Of a DNA stretch of 64,000 bases, positions 23,165-39,200 are shown one piece after another. Under the pieces are notes generated by a model. That model saw nothing but the letters and a program-made list of their open reading frames with translations. It had not been told where the DNA came from and searched no databases. The DNA is taken from NCBI GenBank assembly GCA_902729315.2, contig LR746275.1, positions 622,501-686,500 on the forward strand. Direction: 5' to 3'. Both the position numbers and the translations under genes were made by a program. Origin of the DNA: Spirodela intermedia. Taxonomy: Eukaryota > Streptophyta > Magnoliopsida > Alismatales > Araceae. Numbering within the stretch: the first letter of the stretch is position 1; the number at the start of each line of letters is the position of its first letter.

Positions 23165-23578
23165 ATGGATCCGAGCGGTTTGAGAGATCTTGGCGCTGTT
23201 GGTGACATCGAGAGCGGCATTGCCGCCGGCCATGAGCTGGTGGCTGTCGGCGACGGCGAGGCGGCCTCCGCCGACGCGTCCTTTGCCTGTCCTGAAGAAA
23301 GCGTTGCTCTCGCGGCAAAGAAGGTAGAGCCAAAGAAGGTCTTCCAGAAGCCCCCGAAGCCGCCACGCCCCCCCATGAAGCCGTACTTGGATGCGGCCGA
23401 CCGGAGACTGATCCGGGAGATGTCTGAGCTCGCCATGCTGAAGCGGACGAGGACAGAGCGGCTGAAGAGCTCGAGGAAGATGAAGAACTCTAGGCCTTCG
23501 TCTTCGAACAACAGCAGCCTCTGCGCCCTATTCGTTACCCTCCTCTTCTGCCTGGTTATAGTCTGGGAAGGTACATAA
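23165..23578 (+). CDS. Small plant membrane-anchored protein of unknown function, possibly truncated
   Basis: I recognise the layout of a plant-only family but no function. The 137-residue frame starts MDPSGLRDLGAVGDIESG, has a Lys/Pro-rich stretch near residues 55-76 (KPPKPPRPPMKPYLD), a charged helix (RLIREMSELAMLKRTRTERL, residues 81-100), a Ser/Asn-rich linker and one hydrophobic segment (SLCALFVTLLFCLVIVW, about residues 118-134). Members that I recall continue past this segment after an intron. Here a donor-like GAAG|GTACAT lies at 23570/23571, but I cannot find a convincing second exon before the PPR gene, and without splicing the frame stops two codons later. Either the last exon is lost or further away, or the protein ends at the membrane segment. 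Confidence 0.6.
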   Translation: MDPSGLRDLGAVGDIESGIAAGHELVAVGDGEAASADASFACPEESVALAAKKVEPKKVFQKPPKPPRPPMKPYLDAADRRLIREMSELAMLKRTRTERLKSSRKMKNSRPSSSNNSSLCALFVTLLFCLVIVWEGT

Positions 23579-24429
23579 ATCTGATCCTGCTACAATTAAT
23601 TTTACGGGTGAATATGAGAGAGCACAGTTCCTAAATCTCTAGCAGTGCATGAGCGATCAACTAGATAATCCTGGATTTCATGAAATAATCCTCAAACAAT
23701 CTTGTGGTGAGGGAATCTGGTTTTTTCTACTTGAATAAATGCCGATCTGTGCTAGCGGATTTCCCTAAATCTCTCAGAAGAACCAATAAATAAATTAATG
23801 TACGGTAGAGAAATCTGATCCCTTCGGCTTGAACAATGGCTGTTTGAGCAAGTAGATTCATGAAAGAATCAGCGATGACAAGAACATACGGATCTTGTTT
23901 TTTCTGCCTGAGCTGCAGCTGCTATCATCAGTTCTCTGCTTGCACGAGAAACACTCCCAAGGCACAGATTGTCTTGTACTTCCGCAAAATTTTGTCGATC
24001 TGATCTCATTTTCATATCATATCCCATCGTTTTCTTTCTACCCTTTCTTCAGCTTCTCGAATCCAATCCTGCTCATAGATAGACTGGCAAGATGACACAT
24101 CAGTTGGGTCTAGTGCGTCATGGGATCACATCACTACTGATGCCAATCTGATGCTTCAGTTTCCCCAGAAGATCAAGATCACGGCCAGCTGTTTGGCTCA
24201 CTATTATATTTTTAGGCTTTTCTCATGGACTTGTTTGATGTGCCTTCCCTGCAGCGGCAGCGGCAACGTAGGAGAGGAGAAGGCCTTCTCACCCTTGAAC
24301 ATACATACGGCATGCTTGCTGCGGAGGTTTCATTGGAAGGATGGGATGGACGCCATTAGAGCGCTCCTCGAGGCGCGAGCCACGTTTTCTTTTGGCTAAA
24401 TCATTTCAGTTTCGCTTGTTAGGTAGGAT
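23579..24429. other. Stretch without a recognised gene
   Basis: This could be an intron or 3' region of the small membrane protein gene. Acceptor-like AG sites after pyrimidine runs occur (for example near 24053 and 24255), but none opens a frame of more than a few codons in the required phase. Nothing else was recognised. Confidence 0.4.
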
Positions 24430-25622
24430 ATGCGGCTTGGAGGGAACGGGTGGGGTCTGATGCGCAGCACCGCCGCAACCGCGCTGGCTGCGCAGCGGAC
24501 AAGGCCGTGGAATGCCGCCGTTGCCGCCTGGAACTCGGCGCTTGCCCGCTACGTGCGGGCGGGGGAGCTCGCCAGGCGTTCGACGAAATGCTCGTCAAGA
24601 ATGCCGTCACTTGGACGACGCTCATCAGTGGGCTGACGGACGCGGGCTACCCCGCCGAGGCCCGCCGGGTCTTCAACGCCATGCCCGTAAAGAGCGTCCC
24701 CGCCTGGACAGCCATAGTCGACGGGCACATGAAAGACGGAGAACCCGGCGAAGCCCGCCAGTGCTTCGACGGGATGCCGCTGAGGAACATGGTCTCCTGG
24801 ATGGCCTTCATCAGGGGGTACGTCCGCAGCGGAATGTTCGCCCAGGCCTTCGACCGATTCGTCGAAATGGCCAGAACGCCTGGCGCCGCACAGAATGAAT
24901 TCACCTTCTCCCTGGCCCTCGGGGCCTGCGCCGGCTCCTCCTCGCTCCGCTCAGGCGAGTTCCTCCACGCCGACCTCATAAAGTGCGGCGGACCGCCGGA
25001 CGCTATCCTGGTGAGCTCTCTGGTCGGCATGTACGCCAAGTGCTGCGACGCCAGCGTCGCTGCCCGCGCCTTCGGGTCACTCGGCCGCACCAGCCTTGTC
25101 TGCTGGAAAGCAGTCATCGGCTGCTACGCCCGCCAGGGGCTCAGGGCGCGGGCGCTGGCCGAGTTCCAGAGGATAACGGCGGCCGGCGTGGCGCCGGACC
25201 ACGTCAGCTTCGTCTCCGTCCTCGCCGCCGCGCGCGCGGCGGGCTGGTGCGTGAGGGGGAGCGGTGGTTCCAGGCCATGGAGGGGGAGTTCGGCTTGAGG
25301 CCACGGGTCGAGCACTACCTGCGTGGTGGACCTGCTGGGCCGGGCGGGGGAGCTGCTGGGGGGCCAACGGGTGGTGGACGAGATGCCGGTGGCGCCCGAC
25401 CTGGTCGTGCTGGGCGCCCTGGCCGCCGCCAGCCGCATGCACGGGGGTCTCGAGCTGCTGGGCCTCGCAGCTGACCGCATCGGAGAGGACCACCCCGCCG
25501 TGTTCACCATGCTGGGGAAGGCCTACGTGGAGACCGGCGCCTGGGGCAGAGTCGCCGAGGTTCGGCGCAGGATGGCCTCTGCAGCCCTGTGCCTCCAGAG
25601 GGCAACCAGTCGGATCTCCTGA
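24430..25622 (+). pseudogene. Frameshifted PLS-class pentatricopeptide repeat (PPR) gene, E-type
   Basis: PPR proteins of this class bind organelle RNA. The reading starts at 24430 (MRLGGNGWGLMRSTAATALA) and runs to WNSALARYVRAGELA, then shifts frame near 24574 to QAFDEMLVKNAVTWTTLISG. Repeats continue (AWTAIVDGHMKDG, SWMAFIRGYVRSG, SSLVGMYAKC, CWKAVIGCYARQGL) to about 25243. The frame then shifts again for LVREGERWFQAMEGEFGLRP and once more near 25316 to return to VVDLLGRAGELL and an E-like end. It has no DYW domain, is intronless and much more GC-rich than its surroundings. Three frame changes suggest a pseudogene, or indel errors in a GC-rich assembly. Confidence 0.8.
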
Positions 25623-26122
25623 TCTCTCTCTCTCTCTCTCTCTCCCCTCTTCTCTGCCCGCCGGCATGCACGGCAGGGTTTGATCAGCCCCTGCTCTGGG
25701 AATCGTCTACTTATTGTATAACTGTATAAAAAACCAATTTTTTGGTTTCAACGGTGAAAATGTCAGCGGAACGCCCTACAAACCCGAGCTTCATTACGCC
25801 AATTAGAAACGCTCCTATTTAAAATTCGCTCATTTTTATTGGAAAAAATATAAATTATCATTATCTTTCGAAATAGGTGAGAGAAGACGTGAACCGCCGA
25901 ACTCGGGGGGGAGGGGGGAGGGTGGGGCCACAGCTCAGAGTTTAGGGGTATATGGTCAAATATTCTATAAATTTGAGGTTTTTTTTGAAATATTTCATTC
26001 TCTCACGGATCTATGATTAAGATTCGTCCTCGTTTTGTCTCCCTCACTTCTCCTCCTTCCTTCTCCCATTCTCCCCTCTCTCTCGTCTGCACGGCAAGCA
26101 GTCTCGCTGTGGAGCCGGAGAC
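25623..26122 (+). promoter_or_regulatory. Intergenic region and RBX1 promoter/leader
   Basis: A CT microsatellite (25624-25645) directly follows the PPR stop. AT-rich sequence with TATAAAT-like runs lies at 25845-25860 and a G-rich tract at 25905-25922. The final 80 bases before the RBX1 ATG (26040-26095) are a long TC-rich leader. Confidence 0.4.
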
Positions 26123-29686
<3,564 letters not shown>

Positions 29687-29940
29687 AAGAGGTGTGGTGG
29701 GGGAGCTGCTCAGTCGGCGAGAAGGGGGAAGACTCATCTTTCCTCGTACTTGTGAACGCTTTCTTGCCCCCCCCACCAGAGATTTACAGTCCGTCGTCTT
29801 TTGTGATCTGTGCATGCAACAAGGGAAAACTTGGGGGAGCAGGCCCCTCTCTCTCCTGCTAGACGCTGTGGAAGCCTTATTTGCAGCTGAATGATATGTC
29901 GTTCTCATATGAATTTGCCCGCTTGGTTATTGATATAATT

Positions 29941-29980
<40 letters not shown>

Positions 29981-30235
29981 CTCGCTATCTCTGCATGGGC
30001 GACGCAGAGGTTTATGATGAATAGGGGGGGCCAGGTCTTTGCAACATGTGATGTGAGGATTACAGTCGTTTCTTGGGTGAAGAGGGAGAAATATAACTTT
30101 ACAGCCACCCGCATTATAGGGGGGGACTTTCATTGTTTTCAGGAGGATGAAGAAGAAAAACTTTCATCAGATGGGAATGAAATTCTCTGAAGAAGACCGT
30201 CTCCCCTCCTCTTCCAGAGAGGGAGTGGTGGCCGG
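29687..30235. other. Convergent 3' intergenic region between RBX1 and the DnaJ gene
   Basis: Both flanking genes end here (plus strand from the left, minus strand from the right), so it should hold both polyadenylation regions. A perfect (CT) run of about 18 repeats lies at 29943-29978. No coding frame of note. Confidence 0.5.
29943..29978. repeat. CT microsatellite
   Basis: This is an uninterrupted run of CT dinucleotides, about 18 units, in the convergent intergenic region. Antisense and sense open frames across it are repeat artefacts. Confidence 0.95.
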
Positions 30236-33200
30236 TCACCACTGCTTCTTTCCCTTCTTCCTCTTCTTTAGGTTGCTCTTGGAGCCACTGGCGCTGCCGC
30301 TGCCGCTGCTGGTGCCGGGCCTGGCAGGGGAGGGGGCATCGCTGTCAATGGGACCGTCGAAGGCCCCCGATTGCACTGCGGACTGAAGCCACTCGAAGAA
30401 TTCCTCCTCGGTCATCGTTTGCTCCACGCCGGCCGCGGCGCCGCCACCACCTCTGTCGGCCCCCGGCCTCGCGGTGCCGTGTCTTGAGGCGACGCTCGTG
30501 TTCACGTGAAAGCTCGGCTTGTGGGTGTTCACAGGGCAGCTCATCCCCTGCGACAGGAAGGCAAAGAAGGTGAAGCTTCCTCCCGTCAGCAAACAGGCGG
30601 AAGACAAGCAGCCAGTGCCATCAAACATCTCTCTCTCTCTCTAATTCTAATCCTCTCGTTGGTTGACATTTGAGCCTGACGTTTACCAAGGGGGAATGAA
30701 TGGTCGTACCTGACAGAGGAACCACTCGGTCGCATCGTATATCCTGCTGTCGGCGCAAACATACGCAATGGGGGGACTCATCTGCGTCAAAGATCCAGTT
30801 TTTCAAACCACGGGAAGGACTGTTGTTGGCCGGCGGTGCAACCAAACATTCTCTGAGGAGCTGAGGAAGAGGAAGCTGTCGGGTCAAAGATCCAGTACCT
30901 TGTTTAGCAGTCCGAATAAGAGGGGCTGGAAAGATTGTTCTACCCATCCGTCTCCGTCCTTGGCCGGGTGGAGGTCTTTGCATTCCTGAGAGAAGCGCCC
31001 CCGAGAAGGAGAAACACTAAGGGATTAGAGGGCTGCATGGCATCCGATGTGTGCGAGGGGAAGCGAGGAGGGGAAACCTGGCACCATCTGGCTCTGGATT
31101 TCGATCTGGAGGCTTGCGCCCAGAGATGAAAGTCGCCGCACTTCTTGCAGGTTATTCTTCTCGAGTCTCCCAGGGAGGCGGCTTCCTCTTCAGGTCTCGG
31201 ATGAACGGATCCAGAGGTGGTGAATATGCCGTGCTTTCCGCTCTGGAGGACCAAGAAAACAAAAAAGTAGCAATGACAAGGTCAGAAACCACAGATTTCT
31301 TGGTGATCCTAATTGAAAAAGTTTTTTATTTCTTATTTTTTTTATGTCCCACATCATATTATTCACCGGTTTATGCAGAGAAACTAATTTGATGACTTTC
31401 TTCCTTTGAATGTAATCATACTAATTTGTTCAGGGTCTCTAGTTTTCTTTTTTTAGAATTATTTTTTAGCCGGCAAGGTGATTAAAAAAGCTCCCAACCA
31501 GAATGTGACGCAAAAATGTTCTTTCATGCAGCTGTGAGAGAGGACATGGATCCCTTCCCAGCTCTCCACTGTTTGGCTCAGTCTTTGCCCAAAGACCTTC
31601 ATCCTGTTGACTCTTCACGGAAAATCACAGCACTACCCCTCCCTTCAGCAAAATATCCAGCTTAAGAAAGGTGTTGTCCTTCTCTTTCTAGAAAACATCT
31701 CCCCTAAGGATTTGGCCTCTTCATCTGCACCTTCAGGACTCCCTCAGAACTTGAGCAGGAGATGACTGCCTCTTCCAAGCTTTAGTCACCGGAAAAAATG
31801 AGCTGGAGCCAAGCACTCATTGAGGATGTGTTGATTGAATGAAACTCGTTCAATCATGAAAGGTTAGTATCAACACACCGGTGGTCATATCTAGGGGAAT
31901 CGGCTGGTACATGTGAAAGTTCAGCGCCTTGGCTTCAGCAGCTTGAAACAATAAAAATTACTCCGCAAATCGCAAACGAATAAACCAGAAACTTTTCTCC
32001 ATCCTGATGCAAAATATGGCCGGCCAAGTGTTGATCTGGATCCCTACTGAGGCAGAGTCCAATGCCCCAATCCTAGCGAGCGTGGAAGGAACTAACCCCG
32101 TAGAGAATTGGCCCTTTTCATAAGAGGATCAATCTAATTGATTGCCAATCATATTGAGTTCCAATAATCACAGCGAAATGATCTGCACGTAAGTTGAGGG
32201 AACGGGTGCCAATCTATTGTGGACCAAAAGACACCCTGAATAATAAAATCTTATTACAGAATGCATGCCTAAATCTTATTACAGACTGCTCTGATACATT
32301 CTACCCAAAATTCTATGATTTTTGTTTGGAGATCAAACCAGTCAAAGGTTTGCAATTTTAATGGAGACCTACATCTTTGGAAACAAATCAGCTCTCTTTT
32401 GCTGTCTTCAGCGTTTTCATTATGCTATCCATTTTTTCAGATTTATAAAAAACTCAAATCATGATTTTCGGCTGTTGAAAATATCATAGTTAATTTTCGA
32501 AATCAAATGATTATAATTCTCTCTAACCATTTTGAAAACATTACCCAAACAATTTGATGGGATTTCAACGAAACTGAGACCCTCAGAAAAACAAAACAAA
32601 CAGTAAATAACTAAAAAAGTCAAAAGTAAGAGAGAAAAATCATAATACAAATTATGATCAAAGCCAAAGACTGGTTTGTTCACCATCTTAATATTAAAAT
32701 TAAGTAAAATGAAATTACTAAGTAAAGTTACTTAGCCATCTTAACAAATTTTACATAGTTAGAAAATAACTAAGTAAACGCCTACAAGTAACTGCAACTA
32801 CAAAAAATTAAAAAAACCGGTTTGTTCACCATCTTAATATTAAAATTAAAAACCATACTAATTTAGGACTGATTTTTAAATTTTACAAGAGAAATATTAT
32901 ATTAACTATCAAATAGCTACACTAATTTTTAATGCCATAATCACCAGGGATGCTAATAAGCTGTGTTAGCCAGAAAGCCAACCATAGTCATACTGTAGAT
33001 AGCCAAAGTTCAGGTTTTAGGCCGGGTTCAGCTTGCACTCTGAAACACATAGACCCTGCTATATTTCAAGATGAAATTCAACCAAATGTAAATGATCAAA
33101 GTAAATAATCGCGCTGGAATGGTGGGAATGAAGCAAACTTGAGAGTAAATTTATACCCTAGCACTGTTACCTCAATGACCCCTCTGAGGTGAAGGACACG

Positions 33201-36200
33201 TACAAATCCGAGCATATTGCGATTTTTTCATGGAAACACAGCCACATTTATGATGATAGGACTTGTACAGACAACACAGCCACATTTATGTGCATGCCTA
33301 TGACTAGGTGCCTCTTCTTTGGTTACATTCTCTTAAAATGCGGCCCTCAATTCACTAGAAAACCTGGTTAGTGGACAACATGTAATTGATCTGCATTTGT
33401 TCCATTGACACCTCAAGGCAGATGTCACATCCCCAAGATGCAGTCAATTGCACCCATCAGCTGTGAAAGATTCATCGAATTGTTAACGATCCCAAAGGTC
33501 ACACAGGTTTCAAATTAACGGCATGTCCATTCACTCTTTCGTGTTTGCAGCTTTCCAGTGACAATCATATGCGATGGAACAAGTGGTCCAAGCAACCAAA
33601 AACCTAGGTGGTCTGTGTCAGCTTGAAGAGACAAATAAATATCTGGTTCTATACATGGTTCTTTTATTGATTTCCGCAGCGCTATTGTTCTCTCTCCGCC
33701 CACCGTCACTGCTGTTGACTTGTTGTAGCCATTCCTTTTCATCTTTCTCTAATCTCCCTTTGAACGATCTTTCCCCTCCTTACCCTTGAAAACAAAAGGG
33801 AATCCTCTCTTTTCTCCTTAATCCGCATCTCTTAGAAACTGACATGGATCAAAGGAGGGCAGAGCACCCAACAGGTTGCCAGGGGAGAGCTCCTACATTT
33901 TTCAAAGGTCAAATAAAATCTAGTTTTCCTCTCACAGGAACGTAACTGCGACACTATGTCAACAAAAAAATTTCTTTCAGAAGAGTCCTCCACCCTCATT
34001 TCTCCTCAGACTTTCACTTTGATGGCAAAGTGACTCGATGTACTCTTTCTCTGTTAAGTTTTTTAGCCTCAATTTATTCCAACGAACGCTCACGGAGTGG
34101 AATCATGTGTAATGAACGATGTTAGATTTAATATCCGTAGGAAGTGAAGAAAACAACGAAACAGCATGGAATACCTTTTGGGAGGTAGTCTGTAACCTTC
34201 GGATATAGTTCAACAGCTCTTCCCGTCTCAATTCATCATCGTACGTTTTTCGTTTCAAAGAATCTAACAAAACCTGACGAAGAAGATTTGAATGCATGAG
34301 ATGGTTTCAGTTCCAACTTAAGAGATAAGTTCTCAGTTTTATTCAGCAGAGAAAACAGCATGAACTGGCACGCACTTCATATGCATTCTGAAGTTTTTTA
34401 AATGCTTCTGCAGCCTTTTCGTTGCCCATATTCTTGTCAGGATGGACTAGCATTGCCTGGAAGCCAAATGGAACACACAGAGGTTCATTTTAAAATAAAA
34501 GACACAAGAACAATAGGCAATTACCAAACTAGGGTTCATAATCAAAACCTTAACAGAGCAAGCTGTAGAATATAAACTCTTCAATGGGAAATACATAAGA
34601 TGTTACCTTTTTTCTGTACTCCCTTTTGAGATACGAGGCATCGATAGTTTCATAACGGGCAAGGCCCAGAGCAGAGTAATGGTCATTACAGTTCAACAAC
34701 CGCATAATTTCTTCTTCAGATGTCAAATCTGTCTCAGCTCCACTTGTCGATGGTACTCCAGGGCTACGGTCTGTGTGCCTAACAGAAGCATCATCAACAA
34801 AAGGATCTTGCCAAGTTTCTCCATTGGAGTGGTGGTCTGTCCTACCATGGGATTGCCAAGCCTGCTCAGGCCTATTAGATCTCTGATCATCTATCTTGTT
34901 CTTCAGAAGGTATATAAGACCATCACCAGAGAAGAAAGCCAAATTGAACCCCAAAATCAATCCGGGCCAACCTATGTAACCTTTAGCACTGTACACAGCA
35001 TATCCAGTGGCAATAAAAAGTGAGACTCGCTCGTGATTTGTGGCGAATGAGATTCCTGCATTTCAGTATTTTAAATAAAAAAAATGCACGAAAACTCAGC
35101 AAGCAGCATGTGGCTCAGACTATTAAGAGAGCCTTCAAAATAAAAATCGAACCTCCAACAAAGATGACAAAACCAGTGGTCCAGAAGCTTCCATAAATCC
35201 ACAAGATTATAGTTGCGAAAATTCCTAGCACCAATATTGCAAATGGCAGACCAATGAAGACAAATACCAAACCAGTAATCACCTGAATCGAAAGTAAATA
35301 AACAAATAATTAATGTTAATAAAGCCAGATATAAGGAAACCCGCATTAGAATGTAACCATGGTACTCAACAATCAATAGTTGAACAGAACATCTTGATCA
35401 ATGCAAATCATCAAACGCCATCAACATGGAGTAAACTGCTTTCTGTCCACACAAACTGGGTGATTGAAGCGATAGCATGATTGTATTATGCTTTATATTA
35501 CACTTGAGCACAGATGGCGGTTATTTTCATTTACAGGATAATGAATTATCAAGATATTAAGACTATAGGTTGCCAGTAATATAGACTCTGACTCTGATGA
35601 AACCTAATGCATAAAAATAAAAATGAGAAAAATCCGGTGACAGAAGACGAAAGTCAATGTAACTACCATTAAGAGGTAAATATGTTCAAAAGAAAAAAAA
35701 AAAAGAAGAAAACGGTAGAAAAATCAAAGGTGGGCAAGAATCAAGCTAGAATATAGCCAACAAGCACATGACCTTTACATGACCATAACTAACAGATTTG
35801 AGGTACTTCAGAAATATTAGAGCTGAAATGTTCTTTTCAGCTCCATTCGACTACAACTTGTCCAAGTTTGTACTCGCAAATCTCCAGTCAAGATAGAACT
35901 TCATTCCTGTCTAAAATTAACTTCGATGCTGTGGAAAATTGACACTTGAACTCAAACTAGAGTAAAGGCCCCTTAGTCTAACTTAAGAATAGGACTTCAC
36001 CACTGTTAAAAAAACTAAAAATAAGACGATGGTTTCAAAAGTGAGTGAAAAATTGGCCCAGCGTAAGGGATGCATCTCCAGCACTAGCAGCACAGTGATG
36101 GCCAGGTCATGGAGCAAGTACTCTTCATTATCCTACATCGAAAGATATGTGTGAATAGAAAACAGATAGTTCAATCGAGGTTAACCAATCCCTGGTCGGC

Positions 36201-39200
36201 TGAATGCCTTTTTTTTCTTTGTCAATTCAATAGGGGGGGCTCTTCCTCGCTCCTAGGAATATTTGTCACAGGTGTCTGTCAAGGGCAACCCAGGATGGCA
36301 TGGGCGGAGCAAGCAAGGTATACTTAAGACTGACCAACCGGTGACAAATTGGTATCAAGGTAGGAACTGGTTGCAGACGCGCACAGGAGGCGCACATTGG
36401 CATGCCACATCATGTGTGGAATGGAGGAGGCTTGCATATGCACATGGTTGGGCCAGACGACTCTGCCAGGATGGAGTGAGGTTCAGCTGGAGGCAACAAA
36501 CAAGCCTCACAGGTTTTGTAGGCACAGGCGTGCACAGGAGGCATGCATCAACACACTGCATCCCTTGGCAGTAGTAATTAGATGAAGAATGCACATAAAT
36601 GTGGAGGCGTAATAACATAAAGGAAATGGAATGATGGTTACCTAGAGCCATAGAAGGTCTTGCTACCCTCTGTGGATTTATTAATCAGCCTAATTCAGGA
36701 TTCCAAATCAGGCAGCAAAGAGTCAGAAGAGTAAGGGAGAGCTTTTCGTCATAGGAGTGGAAAAAGTACTAAGATCGTACTAATATAAGCTGGGAAAGAA
36801 TATACTGAAGACAGCAGGACGAGGGTCTTGGCATCACAAATATCAGGTATTTCAATTGGAGGACCTACTAGGCCAATCGGTGATAACTGATAATGGTAGA
36901 GGCAAAAATGGTAACTGTCAATGGAAGAGGCAAACCGTGGAGATAGAAGTGGAAGGAAGGCAGCAAGTTTACAGTCAGGTTGGCTGGTCCTGACATTCCA
37001 GATGGATACGCCGTGCGCCATGTTGTACGTGGGGTATAGAAATCTCCAGCTTATATTGGGTCATGTACTAGTCAGGTAGAGGTCTTTTGGAGAACTAGTT
37101 GTAAACACGTTCAAACTTTCTTTCTATTTTTTTTGGTGTTTGATGACTGTGGAACTATCCCTTCTAAAAACATGTTAGAACCTTGGCATTATTCTCTTGC
37201 CCTATCTATTATAAGATTCACTGTAACAGTATTATACATCAGTGGACTACCTGAGCACATGTGCACATCATTACCGAGTACCAAATGTCAACAAAGTACA
37301 AAGATACAGTTCACTAAAGCTCTTCTCAAGTTTTCTCTTTTCCAGGTCACACAAAAATGATGTGTTCTGACATCTCTTTCGTGGATGTCCAGAGACTCTC
37401 AAGAAGGATTCATGGACCTTTTTCGCCTATTTTCTGGCTATTCTATTTAGCTTTCTTTGCGGTTCAAAGAGATCCTTAAGTGGAACAACCTCAAAAAGAA
37501 TCTTTCACCACAATTTCTCATGTATCTTCCTCAGTATGCTCTCCCGAGAAAATACCTTTCATCCTATGAAAACAGAAGTAATTGACTCACATAAGTCTGA
37601 ATATCTTATATAAAACCTATACTGCTGAATCCACAACACTAAGTCGCAGCTACCTGAGTGCAGCCTATTATCTACAGTGATTGCCAAGGGATTTGAGGTG
37701 ATATAGTTTCAAATATTTAAAAGTAAGTTTCTCCCTACGGCAGTTAATGACACATGAACAGGAACTGGAAGGTATATTGAACTAAAACAAGACAAATTGA
37801 AGAAAAAAACAGCAGTAAAGATATTAAAGCCCAAAAAAACCAAAATATTTCCTATCCACATAGAACATGATGGCGGATGATTCATAAGAACATGCTAAAG
37901 TAACATGTTTTTCCTATTTTTGATCAAATCCAGCAGGCATACTTGAAAAACATCAGCTATTTACATTGCTCATGAAAAATTTGGAACACAATACAATCAT
38001 GCTAATCATTTCCTGAGTGCATCTGAGATTTATCTATATTTTCTATTATTAATATCCCAGCAGCTCATGATATATCTGGTCAGATAATCTTCCACAAATA
38101 GAAACAACAGTCGAAGGCATACAGAGTATCAGTTTTGTGCCACATCAATATCTAAAAAGTAACTGAATTTACAAAGAAAAGAAGCGCAAATATCTTCACA
38201 ATAATAATCCCACGTACCAAAAATACTCAATGGTCTCCTTCGACACAAATAAGAAACACATCTGCTATGAATTTTAGGCTTGAAAGACTGTAATTTTGAT
38301 GCAAGAAGGCAGCCTCTTGCTGACTAATTTTCAAAGAGAAGTTTCCAAACCGTTCTCTACCACCAAACTCTATATCCACCACTATCATAAGGTTTTAAAA
38401 AAAACGCATGGTGAAGACTCTTTCTGCTTTCCGTCCCCATTTTCTACAATCCTCAAGTTGTTCAACCAGGTATTTCCTTCTGAATGCAATCGATACATTC
38501 AACAATTTTCCTTCTGAAGGTCCTTTCCAAAATATAGTGGAAGCTAAAACATTAGGACACTTGTCACCAAGGAAATCTTTCTACTATAAACCTTTGGCAT
38601 TGTATCCTGGACACAAGAACAAGCCTTTTACGAAGCTTTATTTCAATAAAAAAGGAAACTTTGTTAGCATTTCAAAAGAAAATTTATATGGTTTCCTCGA
38701 CCATGCAAATAAAAATAAAAACATGCGTCTTAGAAAAAGCTTCACTTTTCTTATCCAGCGATCTGAGCAGACCTCAAGTTAAGGCGTTCACTGACATAAG
38801 TTTTTGTATCAATCCATTCATAGGAATTATTTGTTTGCAATGTTGACATGAAATTATCAGCAATAGTCTGGATACAGTTATAAATTATCAGAAACTAGCT
38901 AAAATGTTAGTCTATATGTACATTTAACAAAACACCGTAACCAAACAGGTTACTTCCGCAATCCATTATCGGCATATAGGAACCGCTTGCTAAATAGCTT
39001 GAATTTGGAGCACCCAGTGCAGGGTTCTTTTATTAAAAACAGAAAAAAACCAATAAAATTAACACTCACCATAATAGTGAACATTTTTGAGAATCCGATC
39101 ATTGCAATAGTTGAGAGTACACTGCACCAAATAACAGTAAAAAGAGATGTTGTGCCCAACCGTAACAAGGAATCAAGTCCTCTAAGGCTACAGTCCAGCC

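Noticed and set aside
24647-25667. Long antisense frames across the PPR gene
   Set aside because: They are shadows of a GC-rich coding sequence; the plus-strand translation shows real PPR repeats.
30236-30628. Separate 130-residue orphan protein
   Set aside because: The part from GMSCPVNTH onward is the last exon of the DnaJ-Jiv gene; an acceptor AG lies exactly before it and upstream exons join in phase.
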